This document shows, in pieces, positions 1-13,326 of a stretch of 64,000 nucleotides of DNA (positions are counted from its first letter, which is position 1; each line of letters starts with the position of its first letter). Under the pieces are notes generated by a model. That model had not been told where the DNA came from. It saw only the letters and a list, made by a program, of their open reading frames with translations, and did no database searches. The translations under genes and the position numbers were made by a program. The DNA comes from Raphanus sativus (Eukaryota; Streptophyta; Magnoliopsida; Brassicales; Brassicaceae), in contig NC_079517.1 in the NCBI RefSeq assembly GCF_000801105.2, positions 4,960,001-5,024,000 of the forward strand. Reading direction: 5' to 3'.

Positions 1-1972
1 AGGTTTAATGATGAAAATTATTTTCTTCCTGCTAATTAATTATATATAGCCCATTTGATTACTACTGTTACAACAGTAGCGGTGATTATAGTACTAATAC
101 ACAGTGGTTAAAGTGATGATGAGGGTGACTATGGCGATGAATGATAATGAAGTAGCTAGGGTTTCTTGAGATGTACATCAATGCATCCATTATGGGTTTC
201 TTAATGGTTACCATAGTACACCCATTATGTAAATGCATAAATGCCTCTTACTAATTTCTATATTCTGTTTATATTCATTTTTACTACTAGTCTACTACTA
301 CTAATTAAAATAAATATACATAATACTTTATGACACATAATAAGAATATCATGATGATCTTCCCACCAATATTGTGTTTTTTTTGGTTTTAGTATTAACT
401 ACTATTGTGATGATTGATGTTAAAGAATTGGCACAGTTGTTTTTATGAGCTCGTAACCTTATTAAATCAGGATGTGTATTAACAATTCAGGAAGAATATT
501 ACACTCGTAATCACATTTTTAAGATACTTTGCTCACTACATCTCGTCGCATTCATCATGAGAAATTTTTTATATATTAGAAACAAAAAAAAATTACAACA
601 TATAACAAATAAATTGTGAATTGTTTATCTATTTTATAATGCACAATTCTACATGCAATAATATAGTTATATACATTGGACCAGAACCGACGAGTTAGTC
701 TGCAACTGTTGAAGCCTCTGTGAATGTTGTACTAGTAAAAACCATTACACAAACTGGTTGAACAAATGTCAAAAAAATCTCTGCCGGTACAAGAAATGAG
801 AACACTTAAAAAGAAAAAAAAATGTTGCATAGATTTGGTTCATAAACTATGGACACATACACACACGTGCACACAGTATGAGTTGTATAGAATTGAGAGA
901 TCGAGACATAAAATGAGAACCCATCATCTTTGGTTGTATCTTAAGTACAGACAGGGTAACATGTTTCGTGACCATGAGGGACATATCTCTTCTGCACGTG
1001 TATCTCTCTGCAATTCCGTTTTATTTTCTTTGTTTGTCGTTTTACCCCAATTTTTTGTGACATTTGTTCACATACATCCTCCTGCAGTAACTACACAACT
1101 ACAAGATTTGTTTCCCAACTTTTATTTAGGACTTGATCCAGAGAATGTTTAGAAAAAGTCTATGGGTTCCACATAGATGGTTTCTAATTCAGTTAAACAT
1201 ATATGGTTACAAGTAAATGTTTCGATAGATGTATTTAAAAACACTTAAAATTTTGGTTTAGAAACAATACGATTATAGAGTGGAGACTGAAGAGTATCCT
1301 TTCGTACTCCCAATTTTTTTTTGGTGACATTTGTCCTTTTACCCCCATCTATATTTTTGAAACATTTGTCAGTAACTACTAACTACACAACTACAATTTG
1401 ATAGCTTGATACTAACGTCGAATCAATTCTGAAACTCACCAAGATTTGTTTCCCAACTTTCTTTCCATTTTATGCTTGTTTGTCATGCCAACACAAGAAC
1501 ACTTTTCAATGATGGACCGTGTACAGAAATGCAGCATCCTCCATCTAAGCTTGCTGAAGCTCACAGCATAGTTTTTGGCTCAGTATGGGACAGGTTTTCT
1601 TAAGGTTTTGATGGAGGAAGTGGTCAAAGTCGTCCACCAAAATTGACAAGATTGTTTAATAGAACCAGATTTTATAGAGAGTTCAAAAAAATCATGATTG
1701 AATGATCGGAGATTTTGTTTTTCAAACAAACAAAAACAAACTGTATATATAAAGGCTATCCTCTATTGCTTAAACCATCGTCACATCACATGGCTCACAC
1801 AATGAGGCGAAAATACAAGATAAAAAATAAACTAAGATAAAGGTTGACTCAATCCAAACATTGAATATACATATTCTTCAAGATAAAGACAAAATTATAT
1901 ATAGACGATGCTTACCAATCCATTTACCATATATTGTCGCTACTAGTTGTTGTTCTCTGGCTCTTCCTTTGC
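1..1972. other. intergenic, no gene recognised
   Basis: AT-rich sequence with short open frames only; none has family features or splice structure I can recognise. The longest (766-1152, plus) is low-complexity and probably chance. A TATA-like stretch lies near 1743-1753 but no gene follows it. The right end is the 3' flank of the minus-strand RING gene. Confidence 0.6.
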
Positions 1973-3112
1973 TCATAGTCTATCATCTGTAGGCAATTCA
2001 TAACGACAAACAGGACATGTGTTCCTCGTTTTGAGCCACGGTACAATGCATTCACCATGGTACTTATGATCACAAGGCAGCCCAACAGCTTCGGTACCCA
2101 TATTCATCTCATCTTTACAAACCGCACAGACGGCACCTTCATCCTTCTCAGCAACCAACTGAACCATTGGGAGATCCTTGACGAAAGATCTAGACGTTGG
2201 AGGGAGACGGAGGTTGGCAAGACCGGCTTGAGAAAACTGTTCAAACAACAAGTCGTACTCGGGTGCATTAATGTTAATATCGTGATCACCACCACCGATA
2301 AAGATCTCTCTGTTTTCCACATCAAAGTTGATCTCTAGCGTGTGAGAGTTCAGCAAGACTTCCCACTCGAGATTCCCCGAGCCCTCTGCTCTTTCCCCTG
2401 TGGCTAAACCTTCTGAAGAGATCATCGGTGAGATGGAGATAGAGACCGAAGTACCGTCGTCATCATCGATATCAGCTTCTGCAAAACCGGTTAGTATCTC
2501 AATCTCCCTTTCATCCTCCAAACCACCATCATCAATTTCTGCAAAACCGGTTAGTATCTCTCTTTCATCCTCCAAACCATCACCACCACCATCATCATCA
2601 ATTACTGCAAAACCGGTTAGTATCTCCCTTTCATCCCTCCCACCATCAACTTCCTCCCAATCAAAATCCTCAGGACTATCTTCTACTTGGAGTGAATCCC
2701 AACAAAGAGGTATAGTCACACCAACATCATCATCATCATCATCATCATCATCATTCAAATCGATCCCCCACATCTCTCTCTCATTCTCATGATCATCATC
2801 AGAACCAGATTCGATTGTAATCAACCGGATATCACTTCCCGGCGATATGATATCCTCAAGCACGGAATCCCTCCTCTCAACGAAGAGATCATCATCATCA
2901 TCATTATTGTGGTTGTTAACATCAACATCGCTACTATCATGACCTATATTCTCAATAAAAACGCTTCCGGATCCCATTCCTAATTCAATAACCATGTCGC
3001 AGTTTCCTTCTACCACACCACGAGGTTCCGTACCATCGTTATCATCACCATAGATATCAACGTGAGGAAGAGTTACCTGAGACTGCTCGACACGCTGGCG
3101 CGACGGATCCAT
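1973..3112 (-). CDS. RING-H2 E3 ubiquitin ligase (At5g08139-like)
   Basis: Single-exon gene of 379 residues. The start is the ATG at 3112 (MDPSRQ); the open frame extends four codons further only through a GTG. A canonical RING-H2 finger closes the protein: C329-C332-C347-H349-H352-C355-C366-C369 with the C-x2-C and H-x2-H-x2-C spacing of zinc-binding E3 ligases, which bring an E2~ubiquitin to a substrate. Everything before it is acidic and low-complexity, with poly-Asp runs (about 75-79 and 121-130) and three tandem copies of a motif containing EREILTGFA (about 160-212). There is no signal peptide or membrane segment, so a nuclear or cytosolic protein is likely. The substrate is unknown. The position beside BIM1 matches Arabidopsis At5g08139. 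Family assignment is firm; orthology rests on gene order. Confidence 0.9.
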   Translation of the reverse strand: MDPSRQRVEQSQVTLPHVDIYGDDNDGTEPRGVVEGNCDMVIELGMGSGSVFIENIGHDSSDVDVNNHNNDDDDDLFVERRDSVLEDIISPGSDIRLITIESGSDDDHENEREMWGIDLNDDDDDDDDDVGVTIPLCWDSLQVEDSPEDFDWEEVDGGRDEREILTGFAVIDDDGGGDGLEDEREILTGFAEIDDGGLEDEREIEILTGFAEADIDDDDGTSVSISISPMISSEGLATGERAEGSGNLEWEVLLNSHTLEINFDVENREIFIGGGDHDININAPEYDLLFEQFSQAGLANLRLPPTSRSFVKDLPMVQLVAEKDEGAVCAVCKDEMNMGTEAVGLPCDHKYHGECIVPWLKTRNTCPVCRYELPTDDRL

Positions 3113-4815
3113 GACGAAGATCACGCGTGTATGAGAAAGATCAAATAGAAACTATAACTGAATCGGAGATCAATTCGTCGCCGGGATCAACGGCGGCGGA
3201 GGAATATTCGGTGCGCGAGAAATTGAATCGGTGATATGAGTGAGGCATGATAAGATCCGCCTAAATGGGCTGGTTTGGGACTATCTCGGCCCATATACGG
3301 CCCGTCTTTTGATTATTTAATTTTTCTTTTCTTTCGTGGCAGCATTTATCATGCCTTTATTATTTGACTAGAAAAAGGAATATAATTTTTTAGCGAGATA
3401 CTTTTGGACCAACCAAAAAGAGGAATAGTGAGACAGTTGTCGAATAATGAGTGGGCCGCGTCTTAATCGAGATCGCCATCGAAAAAGAATTAAAAAGAGA
3501 GAAGGGCATAAGTCCAGGCACGTGAGAGAGGCCACGTCAGCAAAAAACAGTGTGGAAACAGAACAAAAGAAAACACATCTTCTCTTTTTTGAGTCTTCTC
3601 TCTCTCACTCGGATGGCATCATCTCTATTAATAACTCTCTCCACAGCTTTCGCTTTCACGTATTATCAATGACCCATAAACCGACAGGTCACTCGAGAAA
3701 GGACACCACATGCCCTCTCCTTCTATTCCCATCTTAATTTATCTTATCTTCTTCATTTTCTCATTAATAAATATTAGAGTGTTCATTTAACAAAACTAAT
3801 ATCCCACCATTATTTTTTAATCATCATTTGTAATTTGAAAGCATCTTGGTAGTGACAATTTTCCAGTGTTATCTTTAAAATTTTTAATTTTTTTAATAAA
3901 TTTTACACTAGAGAGCAACACATTCACTACTGTGTGCTATTTATTAACCAAGGGACTAGGAAAATAACATTATTCACAATATGACCCACCAGTTTTCTTT
4001 ACTTTACCTCGAATTTGTGACCCTGATATTGTCTGTCAGAGTTAAAAAAAAAACAGGGACCCAGAATGGGTTAATATCTCTCACGTGATACCATCACGAG
4101 AAAGCGACCGGTCACCACCGCTTCTCTCTCTTTACAGGCACGTGCTCTCACGTCTCTCCTCTCCTCCCATTTGCCCGCACAAAAATCTCACTAGCTTTTC
4201 CCAATCCCATACTCTAATTTAAAACCATAAGATTTTTTTTAACCATAAGTTTCTTTAAAAATATTTTTGGATCAAGTATTGATATTGAAATTTATTGTCA
4301 AGTTTACTCGTTTTTTGCTGCATGTCTTGGGTATTTTTACTATGATATTGAGATTTTTAACGTTATTCGTGGGTATATTACAAAAGCAATACTCCTATTT
4401 TATAAGTTAACGGCAACGTTTGGAGTTAAACGGCGTCACGGGGTTCAACAGTGCGGCGACTATAAGGAGAGTAGAGATGACGGGACCCACCGCACGCGAG
4501 ACGGTAGGCAGTGTGGCAGTTTAACGGCAGGGAATGGGCACACGTGACTATGCTGCTCCTCTAAATCTCACTTTCACCTTCTTCTGTTTCCTTTTTTACG
4601 GCTTACAACTATTTTCTTCTTTTTACTGAACTTACAACTATTTTTCTTGCGATATTTGAACAGTCTTTTCTTTTTGTTTGACATAATTAATTGATCATAT
4701 TTTCACAATTATCACTGAAAACAAAATTCTTATTTGAACGATAGCACAATTCTACAATGAATAGCTATGACTATACCAATAATCCTGATATATACAAAAT
4801 TAATTATAAAAACTA
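3113..4815. other. intergenic region with G-box-rich islands
   Basis: Begins with the 5' leader and promoter of the RING gene. It contains CACGTG G-boxes at 3519-3524, 4082-4087, 4139-4144 and 4541-4546, the last three in a relatively GC-rich stretch (about 4030-4560). The plus-strand open frame at 3447-3737 shows no recognisable features and is probably chance. Confidence 0.55.
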
Positions 4816-6057
4816 TCTCTATAATATTATCTGAGAAGTCAGTTTCCTATGTGTCGCGCTCACGTTAACTCTCACGATGGTTGATTACGCTGATACCCTT
4901 AATGAATTAAAAAAATTACATTTAGATACTATTATTGAAATTTTTATTTAGTTTCTTTTTAAATTTTTCCAAATAACATATATAATAAAAAGGAAACATT
5001 TATAAAGTTTTTTAAAAAAATTAAAAACGAAAATATATATTTATATAATATGATTTCATTAAAAAAAAGAAATTTCACAAAATAGAAATATTCCATTTAA
5101 GACTATTTTAAATAACATAAAATATACTTTTGAAGTAATAAAATATTTATCTATATCTATATTTTCTATTTGTATATAATGTGATTTCGTAATCTATAAA
5201 TTATATTTTACTTATATAATATGATTTCTAAAATACAATCACAAAAAAATTAAACTGTTTATTTTAAAGAGATATTAAAAATAAAGTAAAATTAACTTTT
5301 GATCAAATAATTAAAATATTTTAAATTAACATAACACTATATAATTTAACAAGGTAGATATATTATATATTATCATTATTAAAAATGTTTTTTAATATTA
5401 AATTTTATGTTTTATGTTTGTCACAGTTAATATAACCATAATCAAAATACCAACGCAAATCTGAATTCTCATTTTTAGGATTATTTGCATAAATTTCAGT
5501 TTACCATTTAATATATATAAGACATAAAATTATTTAAATATTTTAGTTATTGTAAATATTGATATGTGTTCATGAGCTTCCAAAAAGTATTAGTTACTTA
5601 TGTAAGTAACTTCCAATTGATTATTGTTTTACTTTCTAATATTTTATTTTAAAAATCAACATATAGTTTAATTTTTGTAATTTGGAATCAAATATTTAGT
5701 TTATTTTTACTTCATTCTAAGCACAATATATCTTAAGTTATACATAATCTTCCTCAAATATATTTACATATCTAAGATAACAACCAAAGTAAAAGCAAAT
5801 AATCATAATTTTTCATATATTTAAAATAAAAAAATATTAGTTGAATTTAGAGAAATTGATTGATGCAATCCAATATACCCAAATGATAACTTATTTAAAA
5901 TCATATGCCTGATTAAAATAATATAATATTATTAGTATAAATTATACATACAAATTATAAATTAATTCAAAATTAAAATTAAATAACAATCAACTATTGT
6001 AATATATTTAATTTATAAATATTTGTATTTGTGTATGAGCACGGGAAAATCACCTAG
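4816..6057 (+). mobile_element. non-autonomous Helitron, copy 1
   Basis: The 5' end begins TCTCTATAATATTAT directly after an A, and the 3' end is CACGGGAAAATCACCTAG directly before a T. This is the A|TC...CTAG|T insertion signature of plant Helitrons. It is 1,242 bp, very AT-rich and has no coding capacity. The 3' terminal sequence resembles common Brassicaceae Helitron ends. The sub-terminal hairpin is weak, so the superfamily call rests on the termini and insertion site. Confidence 0.7.
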
Positions 6058-7316
6058 TAGAAGAGTAAAACGTTATTTGAGAAGTCAGTTTCCTATGTGT
6101 CGCGCTCACGTTAACTCTCACGATGGTTGATTACGCTGATACCCTTAATGAATTAAAAAAATTACATTTAGATACTATTATTGAAATTTTTATTTAGTTT
6201 CTTTTTAAATTTTTCCAAATAACATATATAATAAAAAGGAAACATTTATAAAGTTTTTTAAAAAAATTAAAAACGAAAATATATATTTATATAATATGAT
6301 TTCATTAAAAAAAAGAAATTTCACAAAATAGAAATATTCCATTTAAGACTATTTTAAATAACATAAAATATACTTTTGAAGTAATAAAATATTTATCTAT
6401 ATCTATATTTTCTATTTGTATATAATGTGATTTCGTAATCTATAAATTATATTTTACTTATATAATATGATTTCTAAAATACAATCACAAAAAATTAAAC
6501 TGTTTATTTTAAAGAGATATTAAAAATAAAGTAAAATTAACTTTTGATCAAATAATTAAAATATTTTAAATTAACATAACACTATATAATTTAACAAGGT
6601 AGATATATTATATATTATCATTATTAAAAATGTTTTTTAATATTAAATTTTATGTTTTATGTTTGTCACAGTTAATATAACCATAATCAAAATACCAACG
6701 CAAATCTGAATTCTCATTTTTAGGATTATTTGCATAAATTTCAGTTTACCATTTAATATATATAAGACATAAAATTATTTAAATATTTTAGTTATTGTAA
6801 ATATTGATATGTGTTCATGAGCTTCCAAAAAGTATTAGTTACTTATGTAAGTAACTTCCAATTGATTATTGTTTTACTTTCTAATATTTTATTTTAAAAA
6901 TCAACATATAGTTTAATTTTTGTAATTTGGAATCAAATATTTAGTTTATTTTTACTTCATTCTAAGCACAATATATCTTAAGTTATACATAATCTTCCTC
7001 AAATATATTTACATATCTAAGATAACAACCAAAGTAAAAGCAAATAATCATAATTTTCATATATTTAAAATAAAAAATATTAGTTGAATTTAGAGAAATT
7101 GATTGATGCAATCCAATATACCCAAATGATAACTTATTTAAAATCATATGCCTGATTAAAATAATATAATATTATTAGTATAAATTATACATACAAATTA
7201 TAAATTAATTCAAAATTAAAATTAAATAACAATCAACTATTGTAATATATTTAATTTATAAATATTTGTATTTGTGTATGAGCACGGGAAAATCACCTAG
7301 TAGAAGAGTAAAACGT
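4827..7316. repeat. recent tandem duplication, unit about 1,244 bp x2
   Basis: The two units (4827-6072 and 6073-7316) align head to tail at an offset of 1,243-1,246 bases. Each comprises a Helitron body plus the flank TAGAAGAGTAAAACG. The flank's presence after both CTAG ends shows that the duplicated segment was larger than the transposon. Confidence 0.85.
6073..7300 (+). mobile_element. Helitron copy 2, 5'-truncated tandem duplicate
   Basis: Near-identical repeat of 4827-6057, ending in the same CTAG before T at 7301. It lacks the first eleven bases of the 5' terminus. The only differences I noticed are a C/T change at the junction and a few single-base length differences in homopolymers. 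It is joined to copy 1 by about 15 bases that also follow copy 2, so it arose by local duplication rather than independent insertion. Confidence 0.75.
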
Positions 7317-8047
7317 AATAAAAAGATGTGGGACCCGCAATAATCGAGAGGTGTGAGTTGGCCACGTGATGGATGGGAGGCAGCCAAAAGGTTTCTTATC
7401 ACGTGATACGGCGTGATTCACGCGGCGCAACCGCCACGTGTCCTTTTCCGATCCGACCTTGTAGGTTAAATTTTCGTTTTTAGCTAATTTAATACTCCAT
7501 CATTTAGTTATTTAATCCCTTGTCTTACCATAGGACACATGATACATAATCTACTATTGTTAACTGATCCCTAAGAGGATTCCTGTGCAAATGTACAGAG
7601 GAATGTCCGTAATACAAATACATTTGTTTTTCTTGAAATCCAGCTTCTTATTCTTCTTTTCAAATTACTTTATGATTATATTATTAAGAAAATAACAATG
7701 ATTAGAGACAACTAATAGACCTCTTTAGAAGGGAAGAAAGAAGAAAAAGAGGCCAGCTAATTCAAATGAGGTGCTCTCCCATACACTCTTCTGTGTATGC
7801 TAAAGATTCAAGATTTAATGTTTTATTTTTCAATTGGGTTTCTGTAAAGGCAAATGTCTGATCAATTGTAGAACTCCGGGTAAGAGCACTTGTGATATAT
7901 TAATAGCTACTATGTAAAAAGATGTTTTATTGATTGATTAAAAATAATTGTTGTCGTGTGCATGAACCTAGTGAGATGTGATATGAGATCTCAAGTCGAT
8001 TTTGTTTTGAATTGAATCATATATTGTAAATATGTTTCAGTTTTTAA

Positions 8048-8296
8048 TACTTCCTCCGTTTTGAATTATTTGTCATTTTAAATTAGAATTTTTATTTCAA
8101 AATAAGTGTCGTTTTCGGTTTTCAATACAAAATTTATTGACAATATTCTCTACTCCATTTTTTTATTGGTTGACATATGGTTAGGTGTATTAGTAATAAT
8201 GTTTTTATTTTGAAAATATGTAAAATTACATGTTTTTTTTAATCTGTGTGCATAAACGTAGAACGACAAGTAATATGAAATGGACGGAATGTGCTA
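8048..8296. mobile_element. Stowaway-like MITE (Tc1/mariner type)
   Basis: The left end, TA followed by CTTCCTCCGTTTTGAATT, is the typical plant Stowaway terminus. The right end (about 8265-8294) is an imperfect inverted copy followed by TA. About 245 bp, no coding capacity. The TIRs have diverged, so it is old. Confidence 0.55.
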
Positions 8297-9747
8297 ACTT
8301 ATAAATCTTATGATTTCCTGAATAGTTTTTTCTTACGTGTAAGATTTATTAATATCTGTAAGATAAGAAAATGATTTTTCTGCTACAAGGATTAAGTTAG
8401 TCTCTTAATTAACTACAATTCACTGTTACTGTGCTATTCGTCTAAAAGCAGGCAAAATATATTGTTCGAATTCCAACTCATAATTGTTGTACACAGTATA
8501 GCACATTGATCTAACTATAACTTTTGTCTGTATATTGTAGTATTGTACACAGATCCCACTAAAACTTTTGTTTTAAAGTGAAAAACTGCACTGGCTTACT
8601 CCGATGAGATAAGATTGATTTGAAGTAAGCAAATCAAGAATTTAAGTTAAATGCAAAGTTTGCATATTGAATTGGTTTATAGTTTACCAGCTAGAGAACT
8701 TTTCAAACATTTATGGAATGGACCCCTTAATTCTGTTTAACTTGGTAAATGCAAGTGTATTTGAGTTAAAACTTATTTTTCACGCTTTTTCATTAGAAAA
8801 TAGATCAGGTTTCAGATGTAATATATTAGATACGTATGTAAGTCAAAGGAAGAACAAAGTACCAACCCAACCATCAATGGTTAAGGAGCTTGATCTGTTA
8901 TACATGAACAAACATTTACAAGTATAACGTGTTATTACCGGTTACCTCTGTTATTCATGTTCGAAAATCAAGTAATGCCCCTTACTCTTGAGATTCCACA
9001 GTAATTTCTCACGTGAGTTGCAGAGTCAATTCACGTGGCCCTACTATAGCACGAAAACGACATCACGCTAACCTCTTCTTCCCGTCTTTCACTTCTGAAT
9101 TGACGTTTTTAACTTTTTATTCATTCCTTTTCTTCTAAATCTCTAATTAAGCCACTAAATACATAAAACATACTCATTTTTAGCTAATCAAGTACTTGTG
9201 CGGTAGAGAGACCGAAACTCAAATATAACGCCATTAACCAATTAACCAAAATACAAACGTATCTTCAAAGAACCATGAGATTGCGAGCAAAATAACAATT
9301 TATGGGTTATATGAAAAGATTAAGAAAGAGGAAAAGCGTGTTTAGATACAACCTAACAACTCACGGGACAAAGTGGAGAGCATGTGGGGATGTGTTATTG
9401 TTTTTGCCCCTTTCCCCATTTTGTATCATTTTCCTCTTCATGTGACCCAACACTGTTTAGCTATAGTTCCTCACCTCCCTCTATGTTTTAGATTCATTTA
9501 TTTTAGTTATCAAATTAACAAAAAAAAAAGAAAGACAATGATGGCATAATTAATTCATTCCTAACTCGCACGCAATGATGGGACGGTAACACGCAATGAT
9601 GGGACGGTAATTTACTCTCTTGTTCTTGCATTCTCCTGTCCATCATTATTTTATATAAGTTTTATGTTTGAATAAGCCCAAACTTTCTATAAAGATATTT
9701 ACAATACTCCGTTCAAATACAAATGAAATATATATACATATTTGTTT

Positions 9748-10041
9748 GAGAAAAAGACAAAAATAGCACCAAACCAAGTTTTTGTCACAAAATAGCATCA
9801 TAAAGAGAAAAATGACCAAAATAAGTTTTATTAAAAGGTAAATATGCATTTATAACTTTTGGGTTAATTAATTTACGACTTAGGGTTTAGAGTTAAGGGG
9901 TGGGGTTTTAGTAATGTGTTCAAATATTTAAAAATAAAAAATCAAAATTTTCAAAACAAAAAGTGCTATTTTGATCATTTTATTTTTTGAGTACTATTTT
10001 TGTGACAAAAACTTAAAAATTGCTATTTTAGAGATTTTCCC
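9748..10041. mobile_element. long-TIR foldback MITE
   Basis: The two ends are imperfect inverted repeats over about 80 bases: TTTTTGTCACAAAATAGCA on the left answers TACTATTTTTGTGACAAAAA on the right. The centre has no coding capacity. Long TIRs suggest a Mutator-type MITE, but I could not define target duplications. Confidence 0.5.
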
Positions 10042-13000
10042 TATTTATTTCCCAAATACATAATTAAAACCCCTTCACAGTATACAATTTTGAATAATAT
10101 ATAAGATCCTTAACAAATGGCAGTCAGCTAAATTGAAAATTGGTTTATCTTGCATTATTAGGATCTTGATCATGGACCTAGTCTCGTTGACAATTGTTAA
10201 TGGCATTGCACAAAGGAAGAGCTGTATCTGTTCCACCTAATCTCACGTACATAGATCCCCACTCACACAAACACACTTAGAAAACTATTTTTGCCCCATG
10301 CATACCATCATTTTATAGCATAATTTCTACGATAAATTCATATCATCAACCCGCTTATGATCATGAATTTTTTTCAGCTAACTTAGCTAGCATTCTAAGA
10401 TATATATGAAAAGAATAAGGTAACCCGTTGAGGTGCATAGCAGCATATGCATGGAATTGATTCATAGAAATGTGTTTGTGTGCGCGAGCGATTGTACAGA
10501 TCAACTGCCACACAGATTTTGATAAAATCACTTAACACCATGTACAATTTTGATTAAGCAAAATGTTTATTACGGCAATCATTTTGATCTCGCGTGCCTT
10601 CAAATGTTTAATACGGCAATCACATAATATATAGTCTCTAGTCTCACTATATCAGTATTTGGTACTTTTTTGTTATTTAAACGTAGACTAGGGTGTGCGG
10701 GTGCGTTTTTGATTTATATAACTTTTTCATTTTGTTTACACATAAACACAATTATTTTAAAAAAAAAATTAGTTTTGTATATTGTGTTAGCAATGTTGGC
10801 GGATACTTTTTATTTGATTATTGTTTATATAAAAATAATTAAAGATTTCATTTACAATTTGTAACATATATATTGTGTAAACTTTGTATATTATGTAAAG
10901 TGGTAAATGAAAAGCATTGCGAGAAAGAAATCATCTCTACCACTAACTTCAAGTGAATTTTTTTTAACTGAAGTAAAAATATTTATTTTCTTTTGTTTAT
11001 GACTCAAAGTCTACCTCATAAATTGTATTATTCATTTTCCATAAAAATAGATTAAATGACTATTAATTAGGGGTGTTTAATCTGGTAAAACCGAACCAAC
11101 TACAACCAAATAGACCGAAATAGATAAAATGGTTGGAATTCGGTAATACAAAATTTTCATTTTTAAGAAACCACAGTATATAAATATGATTTGGTATATA
11201 AACCAATCAAACCGAAGAAATCAATCAATTAAAATATAGTAGTATAATTATATGTAAATTATATAAGATAGTTAAGGATATATACATAATTTATTTTATT
11301 GATATGATCTTCATAGTTAAAATATTGATTTTAGAAATTTAATATTTTAAGATAAAAGTTATGTTTTATTTCTATCAAATTAAATAAAACATAGTTTTTA
11401 TCTTTTTGTTAACAAATATGTGTGCATATTTAATTATTTATAATATTATAGACTACTAATTTTCTATTTTTATTCTATAAAAACTATTATAATTATTAAA
11501 TTAATATGCTTATTAATTATTTTAAATAGTAAAAGAAACAGAAAATAAGCTATTTGAAAGATGAAATATCTTCATGTTATTTAAAACCGATATTTAATCA
11601 TATAATATAAAATTCATAAATATTTTAAAAAGATAAATAAATTTATGGTTTTTTGGTGTAAAACTGAATAACCAAAAAACGATAGTATGTAACAAACTAA
11701 AATAAATATGATTTTAATATGGTAGTTATTTTTTATAAACAAAAATACCGAAAATCGGAAAAATTAACTGATATCCAGATTGAATATTCCTACTATTAAT
11801 GCTTTGATTATATGTCTCCTCACATCTGTTTAATACAGCCTTTTTCCAAAAGTAGTAGCAATGAATTTTTCGGAGAGTAGTTTTGCTTTGGAGGTTAGAA
11901 AAAGTATAAAACCTTAGAATGCTGCCTATTTTTGAGGTAAAGAATTGTTTCATTCATTTGGTAGTGTAGAAAATGAACTCTGCTATTTTAAAGGATAGAT
12001 TGACATAATTGTAAAATCATTTTGTATCAAGTGAATATTCTTGTTTTTGATTTTTCAAAACTCGTCTTTATAATAATTATCAAGGCTAGCACAATTTCTG
12101 GTTAGTTAAGAAAATATCTTGGAATCAAAAGATTGATATCTTTGTGTTTCATGCAAAAAAAAAAGATATCTTTGTGTTTAGTGTGCTTGATGAAATTTAT
12201 ATAGTTGGCGTTAATCTAAGTTAAATGAATGGGAGTGGTATTGGTTTTAGGAATATTTTGTGGAATAATAATGAATTAAGGACATTGATTGTTGGTTTAA
12301 ATCAGTTACTTTCCAAATAAATAATACTAAATTAAATCAATTAACTCAATGGCATTCACTTGTAATTATAGAAGTGAATTAAGGGTTATTTCTAAATTGT
12401 ACATCACTTTTAATAGATTAGATATAATCATATATAGTTTTTTTTTGTGTATTATTTAGTTATGATTTATAGGTGTTACAAATAAATAACCAAAAATGAC
12501 GAAGGGACACGTGATTTCATCAAATGCCATAATGTTCTATCTTTATATGAGTTTTGGTGGTATTCAGTTTATGAAATACGAGAATATACGAATGATTGAA
12601 TATCAAATACATGGAGTTCACATAGTATATTGATTTTCGTTTGGTTGCATTTACTTCGACGAATAATAGTCTGCGTAATTTCTATAAACTATAGTAAAAT
12701 AAATAGAGTGCATTGACACGCAAAAATATACAATGAATTGAAACATAGAGGGAAAACGTCACTAACAACTACAAGCTGTTTGATTGGAATATTAAATTAT
12801 GAATCCGTGAAGATTTAATGTTCGCTATCACCATGATTGTATTATGAACATATGTTTGCGTATGCGTGCCTATAAAAAATGTTCAAATTAATAGTTGCAT
12901 GTGAGTTTCATTTGCCGACAATGAATATTGAAAAATGTCCATCAATTGGTAGAGTTGATGAAAATAAATGCTATATACAGTGTGTAAAATAAATACCGTA

Positions 13001-13326
13001 TGCAACTAAAATTATATAAGCAATGGAAATCTCCTTACATTCTCGTTTAAAGTAATTTTGCATTAAACGAATAATCGTTTTCTTTATACTTCAAGTCATT
13101 GATTAAACAAAAACAGTATACTAGCTAATTTTTTGGTTGTTGTTTGTGGATGTCAGGATGTGTGTATGTACTTGTGAGCGCCGCTAAACGGATAAAACCG
13201 GGATTACACCACACAATTACAAAAGCAAACTAAACTAGACATCCATCAACCACGTGACACCGTTAGAATTAACGTCGTTTAAACGGAGTGTATCGCTGTT
13301 AAAACGGGGAGCGTTATTAATGACTG

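Larger units (their letters stand above)
7317..13326. other. long intergenic region upstream of BIM1
   Basis: About 6 kb without a recognisable gene. It holds G-boxes at 7363, 7400, 7435, 9010, 9032, 12509 and 13251, two MITEs (8048-8296 and 9748-10041) and a 21-bp sequence repeated twice at 9570-9610. The open frames at 8667-8927, 10670-10864 and 11726-11953 look like chance. Confidence 0.55.

Noticed and set aside
766..1152. 128-codon open frame
   Set aside because: Low-complexity (poly-Lys, His/Thr runs), no splice or promoter context, no recognisable family.
1530..1625. possible miRNA-like hairpin (TCCTCCATC with GATGGAGGA)
   Set aside because: Only the outer 9 bases pair well; the presumed arms pair poorly and match no miRNA family I know.
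2400..2792. plus-strand Ser/Pro-rich open frame opposite the RING gene
   Set aside because: Shadow of the acidic low-complexity coding strand.
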